Shown: positions 41,273 through 50,743 of the stretch, piece by piece
Layout of the letters: every line of letters starts with the position of its first letter
Numbering within the stretch: position 1 is the stretch's first letter
NCBI GenBank assembly: GCA_036011085.1
Contig: DASCMS010000057.1
Location: 1 to 64,000 of the forward strand
DNA length: 64,000 bases
Direction of reading: 5' to 3'
Origin: UBA8231 sp036011085
Lineage (GTDB): Bacteria; Latescibacterota; UBA2968; UBA8231
The notes under the pieces: generated by a model
Told to the model about the DNA's origin: nothing
The model's database searches: none
The model's input: the letters and a program-made list of their open reading frames with translations, nothing else
Made by a program: the position numbers and the translations under genes

Positions 41273-42085
41273 TTGCGAATCCTCTTCATAGCAGACATTT
41301 ACGCCCGTCCCGGTCGCCGTGCCGCCGCTGAGTGCCTCCCCCGGCTGATCCAGGAACGGACCGTCGATCTGTGCATCGCCAACGGTGAGAACGCCGCCGG
41401 TGGCTTCGGCATGACCGACAATATCGTCAAGAAGCTCCACGCCTACGGCGTCGATGTCATCACATCGGGAAACCACGTCTGGAACCGCGCCGATTTCGTC
41501 CTTCGTCTCGACCAACACCCCCGCGTCCTGCGCCCCTTCAACTACCCGGAGGGCGCCCCCGGCAAGGGCTCCGTCGTCGTCGAAGACCGGGCGGGCCGCC
41601 AGGTGGGCGTCCTCAACCTGCAGGGCCGCACCTTCATGAGCGACATCGACTGCCCGTTTCAGCGAGGCCGCGCCGAGGTCGAAAACCTGCGCCAGGAGAC
41701 CTCGATCATCTTCGTTGATTTTCACGCCGAGGCCACAGCCGAGAAAATCGCTCTCGGTCTTCACCTCGATGGACTGGCTTCCGCCGTCATCGGCACCCAC
41801 ACGCACGTACAGACCGCTGACGAACGCATCCTGCCGCGAGGCACGGCGTTCCTTACCGATGCCGGCATGACCGGCGTACGTGACTCGGTCATCGGCACGC
41901 GTTCTTCCATCGCCGTGGGGCGCTTCATCGACCAGTTGCCGGCACGCTTCAAGCCCGCCGATGGCGTACCGCATCTCAATGGTGCCGTCGTCGACATCGA
42001 CGATACCACCGGCCGCGCCCATGCCATCGAGCGCCTGCAGATTCCCGTGGAAAGCACCGACGCTGATGCCGGTGACGAAGACTGA
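41273..42085 (+). CDS. ymdB: YmdB-family metallophosphoesterase
   Basis: 270 residues from TTG 41273 (AGGA about 9 nt upstream), beginning RILFIADIYARPGRRAA; an in-frame ATG 93 nt earlier adds unrelated sequence. Metal ligands appear in FIADIYARPG, NGENAAGGFG, TSGNHVWN and GTHTHVQTADERILPRGTA, followed by TDAGMTGVRDSVIG. YmdB proteins are 2',3'-cyclic nucleotide phosphodiesterases affecting RNase Y-dependent decay; the adjacent rny supports that role. 152 bp separate it from rny. Confidence 0.93.
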   Translation: MRILFIADIYARPGRRAAAECLPRLIQERTVDLCIANGENAAGGFGMTDNIVKKLHAYGVDVITSGNHVWNRADFVLRLDQHPRVLRPFNYPEGAPGKGSVVVEDRAGRQVGVLNLQGRTFMSDIDCPFQRGRAEVENLRQETSIIFVDFHAEATAEKIALGLHLDGLASAVIGTHTHVQTADERILPRGTAFLTDAGMTGVRDSVIGTRSSIAVGRFIDQLPARFKPADGVPHLNGAVVDIDDTTGRAHAIERLQIPVESTDADAGDED

Positions 42086-42096
42086 GGCTTGAGCCG

Positions 42097-43320
42097 ATGA
42101 ACGATGCCTTTGACGCCGCCGGCCTCGCCGGGCCGCTGTCGGTTTCCGACATCACCGCCCGGGTCAAGGCGACTCTCGAACAGTCCATGCCGTTCTGTTG
42201 GGTGGAAGGTGAGATCTCCGAATGCAGCCGACCGGCCAGTGGTCACATCTACCTCACCCTCGCCGACGAGTACTCACAGCTGGGATGCGTCATGTTCCGC
42301 CTGCAGGCGCAGCAGCTGCGCTTCCAGCCCGAACGAGGCATGAAAGTCCTCGTCTACGGCAACGTGTCGGTCTATGAACGTGGCGGGCGCTACCAGTTCT
42401 ACGTCTACCGTATACAACCCTCCGGCGTCGGCGAACTCGCCGTCGCCTTCGAGCAGTTGCGCCTCCGTCTCGAAGGCGAAGGTCTGTTCGATGCCGAGCG
42501 CAAGCGTCCGTTGCCCACCCACCCGCGGGCCGTCGGTGTCGTCACCTCGCCCACGGGTGCCGCCATTCGTGACATCGTGCAGGTTCTCGGGCGCCGTACC
42601 CCCGGCCTGCAGGTGGTCCTGGCATCGGCGCGGGTGCAAGGCTCCGCAGCCCCTCGGGACCTGTGTCGCGGCATCGACCGGCTCAACCGCTGGGGTGGTG
42701 TCGATATCATTATCGTCGGTCGTGGTGGTGGTTCTCCGGAGGACCTGTGGCCCTTCAACGACGAGTCGGTTGCCCGGGCCATCTATCGGTCTCAGGTACC
42801 CGTCGTCGCTGCCATCGGCCATGAGATCGACCATTCCATCGCCGACTACGTCGCTGATGTCCGCGCCCCCACTCCTTCCGCTGCCGCGGAACTCGTGGCC
42901 CAGGAATACGGCGTGCTGCGCGAGCGTGTCGGCGCTCTGCGCCAACGGCTTCTGCGCACCATGGACCAGCGCTTCGACCACTTGCAGCGTGAGGTCGACA
43001 GCCATGACCCGCGTCGTCTTCTGACCCGCCTGCAGGACCGTGTCGACCAGCAGAGCCAGCGTCTCGACGAGACCGTCACTCAGCTGGCAGCCGCCGCGGA
43101 CGGGTGTCTCTGTTCGCATCGCTCCCGCTTCGCCCGAGCGGCGATGAGACTGCAGGCCCGATCTCCCCTGTCGAGCCTGACTCGCGGTTTCGCCTATTGC
43201 GAACGCGAGGCGGACGGGCAGCCAGTACGTAGCGCCGGCGACCTGTCTGCCGGCGACCACCTTCGGCTCCGCTTCGCCTCCGGTGAAGCCCGGTGCCGCG
43301 TCGAGGAGACACGTCCGTGA
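42097..43320 (+). CDS. xseA: Exodeoxyribonuclease VII large subunit
   Basis: 407 residues. N-terminal OB fold (about 10-110: LSVSDITARVKATLEQS, CWVEGEISECSRPASGHIYL), catalytic domain with VGVVTSPTGAAIRDIVQVLGRR, DIIIVGRGGGSPEDLWPFND and AIGHEIDHSIADYVADVRAPT, then a long coiled coil and a C-terminal beta part. Degrades single-stranded DNA with XseB. Follows ymdB by 11 bp and overlaps xseB (GTGA). Confidence 0.96.
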   Translation: MNDAFDAAGLAGPLSVSDITARVKATLEQSMPFCWVEGEISECSRPASGHIYLTLADEYSQLGCVMFRLQAQQLRFQPERGMKVLVYGNVSVYERGGRYQFYVYRIQPSGVGELAVAFEQLRLRLEGEGLFDAERKRPLPTHPRAVGVVTSPTGAAIRDIVQVLGRRTPGLQVVLASARVQGSAAPRDLCRGIDRLNRWGGVDIIIVGRGGGSPEDLWPFNDESVARAIYRSQVPVVAAIGHEIDHSIADYVADVRAPTPSAAAELVAQEYGVLRERVGALRQRLLRTMDQRFDHLQREVDSHDPRRLLTRLQDRVDQQSQRLDETVTQLAAAADGCLCSHRSRFARAAMRLQARSPLSSLTRGFAYCEREADGQPVRSAGDLSAGDHLRLRFASGEARCRVEETRP

Positions 43321-43601
43321 GCGAACCCCTAGTCGACACCACGCCGACCTTCGAGGCCACCATGGAAACGCTGGAGGAATGCGTGTCACGCCTCGAATCC
43401 GGCGACCTCACGCTCGAGCAATCACTCGAGGTCTTCGAGCGCGGCATCGCCGCCTCACGGACCTGCGCCGGCCTCCTGGATCAGTCCCGCAAGCGAGTCA
43501 GCGTGCTGGTCGAAAAGGCGGGTGGCGAATTCCAGCTTGAGTTCCTCGATGCCGACGACGAAGAGGCCCTGAACACGGAGGAGGATGACCATGCTCGCTA
43601 G
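43317..43601 (+). CDS. xseB: Exodeoxyribonuclease VII small subunit
   Basis: 94 residues from GTG 43317, overlapping the xseA stop. Central helical hairpin TFEATMETLEECVSRLESGD, LTLEQSLEVFERGI is the XseB signature; acidic C-terminal tail. Several copies wrap the XseA coiled coil. The end overlaps the recN start by 11 bases. Confidence 0.93.
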   Translation: MSEPLVDTTPTFEATMETLEECVSRLESGDLTLEQSLEVFERGIAASRTCAGLLDQSRKRVSVLVEKAGGEFQLEFLDADDEEALNTEEDDHAR

Positions 43602-45249
43602 ACTGCGGGTCGACAATTTCGCCCTGATCGACCACATAGATATCGAGTTGGGCGATGGCCTGTCGGTCATCACCGGCGAAACGGGTGCGGGGAAATCCAT
43701 TCTCATCGGGGCCCTCAACTCGATTCTCGGCGCCCCGGTCTCGGCCGATCTCGTACGCGGCGGGGCCGAACGCTGCGAAGTGGAGGGGTTGTTCGAGCTC
43801 AGCCAGGACACGCTCGCCCGGCAGCGGCTCGAGGCGGCCGGATTCGAGCTGGATGGTGATGCCCATCTCATCCTGCGCCGCGAAATCCGTGCGGAAGGCC
43901 GTTCCCGGGCCTTCATCAATGGTGCCATGGTGCCGCTCCGGCGGCTGCGCGAGGCGGGGAAGCTTCTGGTCGACCTGCACGGTCAGCATGAACACCAGTC
44001 GCTGCTCGACCCGGAACGTCATGCCTCTTTCCTCGACGAGTGCGGCGGCCTCGTCGAGCGCGCCGCCGCCACCGCCGCCGCCCACGAACGCTGGGCGGGG
44101 GTGTCCGCAGTCCTGCGGCAGTTGCAGGCAGATCGTCAGCAGCTACGGGATGACGAGGAGTTGCGCCGGTACCAGTTGGAAGAGATTCGTCGCCTGGCCC
44201 CCGAGCCCGGAGAAGATGAAAGCCTGGAGCGCGAGATCGCCATCCTCGACAATCAGCAGACCCTCGAACGCAACACGTACGACCTCTACGAATCACTCTA
44301 TGGCCGCGACGACTCCATCGTCGACCGTCTCGGCCAGGCTCGGCGCGAACTCGAGGGGCTGGTCGAGTTCGATCCCTCCCTGGGATCCCGCGTCGAAGCT
44401 CTGGAAGGACTGATGATCGGCGTCGAGGACGCGGCGGCCGGATTGCGCGACTATTCCGCCAGCCTGCAGGCTGACCCCGAGCGGCTCGAGGCAGCTCGCG
44501 AGCGGCTGGAGGAATTGCGCCGGCTCGTGCGTCGCCATGGCAGCGACCTGGCCACCATCGTGTCACGAGCGGCCGAGCTCGAGTCACTCGATGAACACGC
44601 CGAGCGCCTCGACGCCAAGATCGCCGCCGCCACGAAGAAGATGGACCGAGCCGCCGGCTCCTTCCGCAAGACCTGCGCCGACCTGTCGAAGGGCCGCGGC
44701 GGTGCCTGCAGCCACCTGGCGTCGGCCGTCGCTGAGGGACTCGCCGAACTGGGCATGCCCGCCGCCGAGTTCCGCGCCGAGCTCACGCCCCGCCCGGAAC
44801 CTGACGCCCGCGGCGCGGAGTCGGTAGAATTCTACGTCTCGGCCAATCGCGGTGAACGGGCCCTGCCCCTGGCCCGGGTCGCCTCGGGTGGTGAACTGTC
44901 ACGCCTGATGCTCGTACTCAAACAGATCATCGCCGATAGGGACGCCGTATCCACCCTCGTTTTCGACGAAGTCGACACGGGCATCTCCGGCCGCGTCGCC
45001 GCCGCGGTAGGCCGCCGCCTATGTTCACTGTCCGGTGCCAGGCAGACCCTCGTCATCACTCACCTGCCTCAGATTGCCAGCCTTGCCGATCACCATCTCT
45101 CGGTGCACAAGAGCGAGCGGAAGAAACGCACGGTGACAGATGTCGTACACCTGGTCGGTGCGGCTCGCGCGGAAGAGATCGCTGGCCTGCTGGCCGGGGA
45201 GACGGTATCCGACGCCGCCCGTCGACATGCCCAGGAAATGCTACAGTAG
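43591..45249 (+). CDS. recN: DNA repair protein RecN
   Basis: 552 residues from ATG 43591, spaced 6 nt from GGAGGAGG; an ATG at 43585 is too close to that site. SMC-like ATPase: Walker A GETGAGKS (29-36), Q-loop/GQHEHQSLLDP near 130, coiled-coil arms (about 170-370), signature LARVASGGELSRLMLVLK near 435 and Walker B TLVFDEVDTGISG near 455. Acts in double-strand-break repair. Its presence next to xseAB groups recombination functions in the operon. Confidence 0.96.
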   Translation: MLARLRVDNFALIDHIDIELGDGLSVITGETGAGKSILIGALNSILGAPVSADLVRGGAERCEVEGLFELSQDTLARQRLEAAGFELDGDAHLILRREIRAEGRSRAFINGAMVPLRRLREAGKLLVDLHGQHEHQSLLDPERHASFLDECGGLVERAAATAAAHERWAGVSAVLRQLQADRQQLRDDEELRRYQLEEIRRLAPEPGEDESLEREIAILDNQQTLERNTYDLYESLYGRDDSIVDRLGQARRELEGLVEFDPSLGSRVEALEGLMIGVEDAAAGLRDYSASLQADPERLEAARERLEELRRLVRRHGSDLATIVSRAAELESLDEHAERLDAKIAAATKKMDRAAGSFRKTCADLSKGRGGACSHLASAVAEGLAELGMPAAEFRAELTPRPEPDARGAESVEFYVSANRGERALPLARVASGGELSRLMLVLKQIIADRDAVSTLVFDEVDTGISGRVAAAVGRRLCSLSGARQTLVITHLPQIASLADHHLSVHKSERKKRTVTDVVHLVGAARAEEIAGLLAGETVSDAARRHAQEMLQ

Positions 45250-45259
45250 GTGATGTCCC

Positions 45260-45820
45260 ATGATTGCTAACGGGCTCAGCCTGGCCCGCGTGTTCCTCGG
45301 GCCCGCCGTCGCCTACGGACTCTACCGTGACGTCCAGGGGATCGGTCCGCTGACGCTGGCGCTGATGCTGGCGGCAGGCGCCACCGATCTGCTCGATGGC
45401 TGGGTGGCACGCAAGCTGGGTCAGACGTCGCGCCTGGGCCGCATGCTCGATCCGCTGGCGGACAAGCTCTTCATCGGCTGCGTCTGTATCAGTCTCGTCT
45501 TCCTGCGCGGCTTCCCCGCCTGGCTGGTCGTGCTCCAGGGGATGCGCGATCTGATCATCCTCGGCGTCGGCTGGTTCCTGCTGCGCAGCCGCGGGATCGT
45601 CGTCGCCGCCAGCCTGCCGGGCAAGGTAGCCACCTGGAGCATGGCCCTGGCCATGCTCGCCTTCGTGCTGAACGTGGCGGAGGTCTGGGGGATGCTGCTG
45701 CAGTGGACGACAGCGATCCTGATCGTCGGCTCGGGAGCCGGGTACGCCCGGCAGCTGACGGCGATCCTGGCTCAACCGCCTTCGGCGGAGTTCAGTTCTT
45801 CCAGGCGCACGAAGGCGTAG
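45260..45820 (+). CDS. pgsA: CDP-alcohol phosphatidyltransferase, PgsA-like
   Basis: 186 residues with five to six membrane helices. The CDP-alcohol signature DGxxARx8GxxxDxxxD is complete: Asp46-Gly47, Ala50-Arg51, Gly60, Asp64, Asp68 (DLLDGWVARKLGQTSRLG then RMLDPLADK). Most likely makes phosphatidylglycerol phosphate, since NGLSLARVFLGP matches PgsA N-termini; another alcohol acceptor is possible. Last gene of the rpmI-to-pgsA run; its final 49 bp overlap the convergent TPR lipoprotein gene. Confidence 0.85.
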   Translation: MIANGLSLARVFLGPAVAYGLYRDVQGIGPLTLALMLAAGATDLLDGWVARKLGQTSRLGRMLDPLADKLFIGCVCISLVFLRGFPAWLVVLQGMRDLIILGVGWFLLRSRGIVVAASLPGKVATWSMALAMLAFVLNVAEVWGMLLQWTTAILIVGSGAGYARQLTAILAQPPSAEFSSSRRTKA

Positions 45821-46497
45821 CGACCTTCGCGCGAGGTGCGACCGAAGCGCTCACGGATCTCCACGAGCATCTTCCGTTCGTTGTCGATGTCAGCCTGGTC
45901 CCGGTACAACTTGGACAGATTGATGTACGCGCCGCGGAAGGTGGGATCGACCGCCATGGCTTTGTGGAAGTGGCTCACCGCCAGGTCCCGACGCCCCTGC
46001 TCACGGTAAACCTGCCCCAGGTTGTTCAGCGTCTCGGCAAAGGCCGAATCGATCTCCAGGGCCGTCTGGTAGGCCTGTTCGGCGCCGACGAGATCACCCA
46101 GTTGACGCCGCACATATCCCAGGTTGTTCCACGTCTCCAGGTTGTCCGGTGCAAAGCGCGCGGTATGCGACCAGGCCGCCTCGGAGCGTTGCAGATCGCC
46201 CGTCTCAAAATACACCTGTGCCAGTTGCTGATACGCCTGGGGAAAGGCGGGATGCAGTTCGACACTACGCTCCAGCGCCTGTCGCGCACTGTCAGTGACT
46301 CCATACTTGCGGTAGATCTGACCCAGCTGGTAGTACAGAATCGGCGAGTCAGGTTGACTGCGCAGAGCCGCCTGCAGGGTCAGCACCTCGGTCCGCAGGC
46401 GTTGTCGGGCAGGATCCTCGTCGCCGCCGTCATTGCCGCACCCCGTCAGCAGAACCGGAATCGCCACAATACACGCCAGCAACCACCCCTTTGGCAT
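45772..46497 (-). CDS. TPR lipoprotein
   Basis: 241 residues from ATG 46497. Signal and lipobox KGWLLACIVAIPVLLTGC, then four to five tetratricopeptide repeats (ILYYQLGQIYRKYGVTDSAR, AYQQLAQVYFETGDLQRSEA, TWNNLGYVRRQLGDLVGAEQ, TLNNLGQVYREQGRRDLAVS). Envelope scaffold of unknown partner. Starts 2 bp after the stop of the upstream lipoprotein gene, so cotranslated with it. Confidence 0.8.
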   Translation of the reverse strand: MPKGWLLACIVAIPVLLTGCGNDGGDEDPARQRLRTEVLTLQAALRSQPDSPILYYQLGQIYRKYGVTDSARQALERSVELHPAFPQAYQQLAQVYFETGDLQRSEAAWSHTARFAPDNLETWNNLGYVRRQLGDLVGAEQAYQTALEIDSAFAETLNNLGQVYREQGRRDLAVSHFHKAMAVDPTFRGAYINLSKLYRDQADIDNERKMLVEIRERFGRTSREGRYAFVRLEELNSAEGG

Positions 46498-46499
46498 CT

Positions 46500-47108
46500 T
46501 CACTCCGCCGTCTCCTCTTCCTCCGGCGCCTTGCGCCAGAACACACGAATCCCGTAGCGCCATCCGTACATGCTGAAGGGTGACCGATCGATGTAGGGTC
46601 GGGTAAAGGGTCGCGCCGCGATCAGCGTCTTCCAGTTCTGCACCTTGCGAAAGGGGATCGCCCCTTTTTCCGGCATGTAGATCCCGAACAGACAGGGATA
46701 CTGCAGTGGAATCGGTTCCGGCAGTTCGAATCGGTTGGCCCCGAGCTGGCGGGGAATGACCATGGGGCTCTCCCCGAGCAGCTCGAAGTTCTTCGCCCCA
46801 TCTACGGCGCGCACGATCAGCAGCTTCACCGGCGTCAGTTCGCGCGCCTCGAACTCCCAGGCGAAGACCTCACCACCATCGGCCTGACGTGGAAAGATGC
46901 GCGTCGTCTCGATGATCGTGAGACCGGCATCAAGGTTGATCGTATCGCCCTCGGCGAGATTGTTGACCCCCACACTGTCCACATGCCACCCCGCATCATG
47001 GGCCTGGGCCACGGCATCCGGTGTGGCTGGCTCCGGAGTCCCACCGCAACCCCACAACAGCAGGCCGGCCAGGCCTGCCCACCCCAGGGCACCCGTCAGT
47101 TGGGGCAT
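46500..47108 (-). CDS. Uncharacterised lipoprotein
   Basis: 202 residues from ATG 47108, five residues inside a longer frame beginning at 47123; the shorter start places the signal LGWAGLAGLLLWGC correctly, with lipobox LLWGC. The mature part is mostly beta, with IIETTRIFPRQADGGEVFAW and RSPFSMYGWRYGIRVFWRK, and an acidic tail EEEETAE. I do not recognise a family. Lies between a 42-codon ORF and the TPR lipoprotein, all on one transcript behind the protease-barrel gene. Confidence 0.6.
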   Translation of the reverse strand: MPQLTGALGWAGLAGLLLWGCGGTPEPATPDAVAQAHDAGWHVDSVGVNNLAEGDTINLDAGLTIIETTRIFPRQADGGEVFAWEFEARELTPVKLLIVRAVDGAKNFELLGESPMVIPRQLGANRFELPEPIPLQYPCLFGIYMPEKGAIPFRKVQNWKTLIAARPFTRPYIDRSPFSMYGWRYGIRVFWRKAPEEEETAE

Positions 47109-47224
47109 ATGTTCCGCTGCCATCGGGCCGCCGGCTCCATCATCTCCCGCCGACGCGCATAGATCCGCAGCATCTCGAGGACCTTCAGGCGAAGCGCCAG
47201 CTTGCGCAGATCGATGTTGGTCAT
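47096..47224 (-). CDS. Small basic ORF, 42 residues
   Basis: ATG 47224 follows GGGAG by 6 nt and lies 11 bp after the stop of the large protease-barrel gene; the frame ends at TGA 47096-47098, inside the start region of the next lipoprotein gene. The peptide begins MTNIDLRKLALRLKVLEMLR and continues IYARRREMMEPAARWQRN: an amphipathic basic helix. No known family. Good ribosome-binding site and exact fit in the operon support real translation, perhaps to couple expression of the next gene. Confidence 0.45.
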   Translation of the reverse strand: MTNIDLRKLALRLKVLEMLRIYARRREMMEPAARWQRNICPN

Positions 47225-47235
47225 GTCAGCTCCCT

Positions 47236-50200
47236 TCATTCGAGCAGTCCGGCACGAACGATGTCATGCCCACCGGCGAGCAGATCACCGGGAAAGAACC
47301 CGAGTCCGAAGTAGAATCTCAGCCGGTCGATCTTTCGCGGCGCATCGGGATCGTCTGGCGACAGCCCCGCCTCCCTTGCCTCTTCCCGCTGCAGACGGCT
47401 CCGGTTCAGCGGGTGGGCAACCTGGAAGAAAGCGCGGAGAGGGATGCGGTAACTGGTGAACATCTCCAGGCGCAGTTCCCCGCCCACGTCCGACAACAGG
47501 TCGTTGGGTTCGAACTCGTCGAGGCTGGCCTCATCGAAGTTGCCCACGGCCCCGGTTTCGGCAAAGACCTCGGCATACAGCTTGGCGAAGGTGAAGTTGA
47601 GGAAACTCATATTCACGCGACGGAACACGGGAAAGCTGTAGGCGGTACGCGCATAGAACAGCTTCGATCCGGACTTGGTGAAATACGGGTAACCGCTGAG
47701 GAAATTGTGCCCCCCGATGTAGTAACGGAGAGGCCAGTAGAACCGTCCCTCGAAGAAACCGCTGTCGGGGTCAAAGCCCGGCTTCAACTGCAGATTGCGG
47801 TAGGCTCCAAGGAAGCGGAAGGAGACCTTGTTGTTGTATGGCAGACCGATGTGCTCGTTGTAGCTGGCCACGTATTCGTTGACCGTCAAAGGCTGTGGAT
47901 CGCGGCCGAAGAAGTTGCGCGGCGTGCCGTCGGTTGAAGCCACCTGAGCCAGCGAATCAGCGACCGTGGTTTTCATGTAGCGGTAGGCGAAGCTGAAGCT
48001 GCGCCCCGTCGGATTGAGCAGGAAGTCCGCCGTGGGTTTCATGTTGCGATACTGCCAGGCGAAGGTCAGGTCGTCCGAGTCGTAGAAATCGAGTCCCTGA
48101 TACCAGTCGAAGGCGCTGCCACGGTCGATCAGCAGCGTGTCCTGTCGCATGAGTTCCGCCGGCAGGGACGCGGAAATGTCGACGCTGTCCTGAATGACGA
48201 AGAACTGAGTCTGCTGACGCAGGTGCTGCAGCGACCAGTCTTCATCGTAGTTGCGGTGCAGGTACTGGACGAAGGCGCGGCTTCGGCCGATGGGGACCTC
48301 GAAGCCGACGGCGAGCATCTTGAAGACATCCTTGAAGCGATCCTTGCGACTCTCTACGTCGAAGGAGTAGGTCGAGGCATTGGGAATGAGAAGGTTTGAC
48401 GAATCCGTCGGCACCGGATAGATCGTCGCCGTGGCGATGGTATCGGCGTTGATCGTGGTGCCGCTGATGATGTAGTCGACCTCACGGCGGCGAGCGGCGA
48501 TGAACATGCTGGGGTTGAAGCCGCGATTGTTGCCCTCCACCGGATAGAGGGAACGCTCGTACATCAACAGGAAGTCGTTGTTGAGATCGGTCTTCTCGCG
48601 GAAGTTCTTGCCGAGCAGGGCCTGTACCGTGACCTGGTCCCGACCCAGGATGTTCGACGCCTGCAGGAAGCCACCGCCGCTGACCTGGTTGAGACCAAAC
48701 TGGTTGCCGATGAAGGTGGGGCCCATCTGCACGATCGGCACCAGATCGTAGATCCGCCGCCCGAAGGCGGGAGACACGGTGTATTCCTCCGCCAGCGGCG
48801 GCAACGTGACCTTGGTGAAGTAGTCGCGCTCGAGATTGGCCCCCCAGTCAACGACCCGTTCGTAGGCGCCCGCCTCGAGGCTGAACAGATCGAAGTCATT
48901 GGCGTGATAGCCGGCATAGACAATGCGACCATCGGCGCCGACGGCAGGTGTGAAGGCGCCACCCACAACGTTCGTCAGCTGGGTCACCTGCCCCGACGCC
49001 AGGTCGTGGCGGTAGAGGTTGAAAACACCGGTGACGTCGGCGGCGAAGACGTAACCGCTGCCGTCCGGCAGCCAGTACGGATCGCGCTCGTCAGCGGCGG
49101 TTGCCAGCAGGAGTCGGAACCCCGAGGTGTCGGCCGCGGGTATGGCCAGCGAATCGGGGAACACCTGGAGCGAGTCGGGAACGATCGTCCGGTCACGGAT
49201 GCCCCAGTCCTTCGGGCGGGGCGGACTGTCGGCGTCCATGACAGCGATGTCGCGATCCTGGCCACGGAAAATGCTGAACAGCAGCGTCGTGCCGTCAGGT
49301 GACCAGCGCGGCGAATAGATCTGCGCGCCGTCCTCAAAGTTGGTCAGTTGCGTCAGGCCGGTGCCGTCGACGTTGATGATGTTGAGATTGGCGTTGCCGT
49401 CGCGCAGCCGGGAAAAGACGATGCGCCGACCATCTGGAGATACATGTGGGTCACGAGCCCGCAGGCCGGCGCTCAGCAGATGCTCCTCTTCCGAGGCCAG
49501 ATCGTAGACGGCCAGATCGTTCTGCCGTCGCCGGTTGCGCAGGAAGTAGAGTTTGCTGCCGTCCGGTGACCAGGAAACGCGGGTGTCGACGGAGCGATCG
49601 AGGGTGGTGGAACGTCCGGTCTCGAAGTCGTGGATCACCAGCTGGGGAATACGGTAGTCGCGGTCTTCGCTCGAGATAAACGCCAGCTTTGTTCCATCCG
49701 GCGACCAGGCCGGGTGGTAGTCGAGAGTACCGCCGTTGACGCCGTCGCCGAGGTTGGCCCCCTCGTGGAATCCCCCGGAGCGGATCTCGGCGACCTGTTG
49801 CGAGTACTGCTCGTCGAGGTATCGGACCCAGTCATCGTACAGCTGGTCGGCGGTGATCCCCAGCACCCGGCGGATGGCGACCTCGAAGCTGAGGAAACCC
49901 ACGTGTTCCTGCAGCTGGTCGACCTTGTCCCGGCCGTACTGATCCGCGATGTAGACGAGCAGCCCGAAACCCTGGTTGTAGACCATCTCGCCGTAGTAGC
50001 CGCCGGTGCGATTGCTCAGCGTACCCATCTCGGTATACGAGTGCATGTCGTCCTCGAGGACGGCCATGCGCAGCACCATGTCTCGATGAGAATCCCAGGT
50101 GTCCCACCCGAGGGCGTAGGGCCCCATCTGGGCGATCCCTTCGACCCACCATTTGGGCGTATTCATGTAGTACAGAGGAAGATCGAAGCTGATGTCGGGA

Positions 50201-50640
50201 TTGGAGTCAAAACGGCTGACCTGCAGCAGCGCGAAGCGGAAGGGCCACTTCTTGCGGGCCTTGTCCAGAGTGATGACGTGGGCGATCTCGTGAGTCAGAA
50301 CATTGCGGATCCACTCGTGTTCGCCGCGGATCTCCCAGTCGAGATTCGACGCCCAGATGTTGACTTCGTTCGTGTAGTCCGAGGCCGAGCCGTTGCCGTA
50401 GTCGGAGTCGTCGCGCACGTTGATGTGAATCGGCGCGTACTCGTCATAGAACTGGAAAGCGGCCGCCAGCTGCGGGAAGATCTCTTCCGCCACCTCGGCA
50501 ACACGCCGGGCGGTGCGTTCCGTACCGGGCGCAAACGTGATGTAGTAGTGGTCTGTATGGATGGTGCGCATCTGGCTGTGAGCGGCGCCGGCGCAGAGCA
50601 CGGCCATGGCCACTGCCAGAGTCCGGATGGAAGGCGTCAA
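47236..50640 (-). CDS. HExxH metalloprotease, TolB-like propeller and beta-barrel fusion
   Basis: 1134 residues, start TTG 50640 (AAGGTAGG upstream), signal peptide TLAVAMAVLCAGAAHS. Residues 25-290 are a gluzincin-like (peptidase MA) domain with His117-Glu-Ile-Ala-His121 (THEIAHVITL) and candidate third ligand Glu167 in WWVEGIAQ. About 300-630 is a PD40/TolB-type propeller with at least five WSPDG-like blades (HPAWSPDGTKLAF, RVSWSPDGSKLYF, DPHVSPDGRRIVF, SPRWSPDGTTLLF, DPYWLPDGSGYVF). About 640-1134 consists of long alternating strands like an outer-membrane barrel, with LRYYIGGHNFLSGYPYF near 1015. Likely an outer-membrane anchored or self-exporting protease; substrate unknown. Confidence 0.75.
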   Translation of the reverse strand: MTPSIRTLAVAMAVLCAGAAHSQMRTIHTDHYYITFAPGTERTARRVAEVAEEIFPQLAAAFQFYDEYAPIHINVRDDSDYGNGSASDYTNEVNIWASNLDWEIRGEHEWIRNVLTHEIAHVITLDKARKKWPFRFALLQVSRFDSNPDISFDLPLYYMNTPKWWVEGIAQMGPYALGWDTWDSHRDMVLRMAVLEDDMHSYTEMGTLSNRTGGYYGEMVYNQGFGLLVYIADQYGRDKVDQLQEHVGFLSFEVAIRRVLGITADQLYDDWVRYLDEQYSQQVAEIRSGGFHEGANLGDGVNGGTLDYHPAWSPDGTKLAFISSEDRDYRIPQLVIHDFETGRSTTLDRSVDTRVSWSPDGSKLYFLRNRRRQNDLAVYDLASEEEHLLSAGLRARDPHVSPDGRRIVFSRLRDGNANLNIINVDGTGLTQLTNFEDGAQIYSPRWSPDGTTLLFSIFRGQDRDIAVMDADSPPRPKDWGIRDRTIVPDSLQVFPDSLAIPAADTSGFRLLLATAADERDPYWLPDGSGYVFAADVTGVFNLYRHDLASGQVTQLTNVVGGAFTPAVGADGRIVYAGYHANDFDLFSLEAGAYERVVDWGANLERDYFTKVTLPPLAEEYTVSPAFGRRIYDLVPIVQMGPTFIGNQFGLNQVSGGGFLQASNILGRDQVTVQALLGKNFREKTDLNNDFLLMYERSLYPVEGNNRGFNPSMFIAARRREVDYIISGTTINADTIATATIYPVPTDSSNLLIPNASTYSFDVESRKDRFKDVFKMLAVGFEVPIGRSRAFVQYLHRNYDEDWSLQHLRQQTQFFVIQDSVDISASLPAELMRQDTLLIDRGSAFDWYQGLDFYDSDDLTFAWQYRNMKPTADFLLNPTGRSFSFAYRYMKTTVADSLAQVASTDGTPRNFFGRDPQPLTVNEYVASYNEHIGLPYNNKVSFRFLGAYRNLQLKPGFDPDSGFFEGRFYWPLRYYIGGHNFLSGYPYFTKSGSKLFYARTAYSFPVFRRVNMSFLNFTFAKLYAEVFAETGAVGNFDEASLDEFEPNDLLSDVGGELRLEMFTSYRIPLRAFFQVAHPLNRSRLQREEAREAGLSPDDPDAPRKIDRLRFYFGLGFFPGDLLAGGHDIVRAGLLE

Positions 50641-50743
50641 AGACGGCCTACCTTTCTGGTTTTACTGAAGTTAAATCACCGTAGACGTGCTAAGATACTG
50701 GGGCTCTCAGAGAGAGTCAAAGCCCCAAATCAGCTCGCTGATC

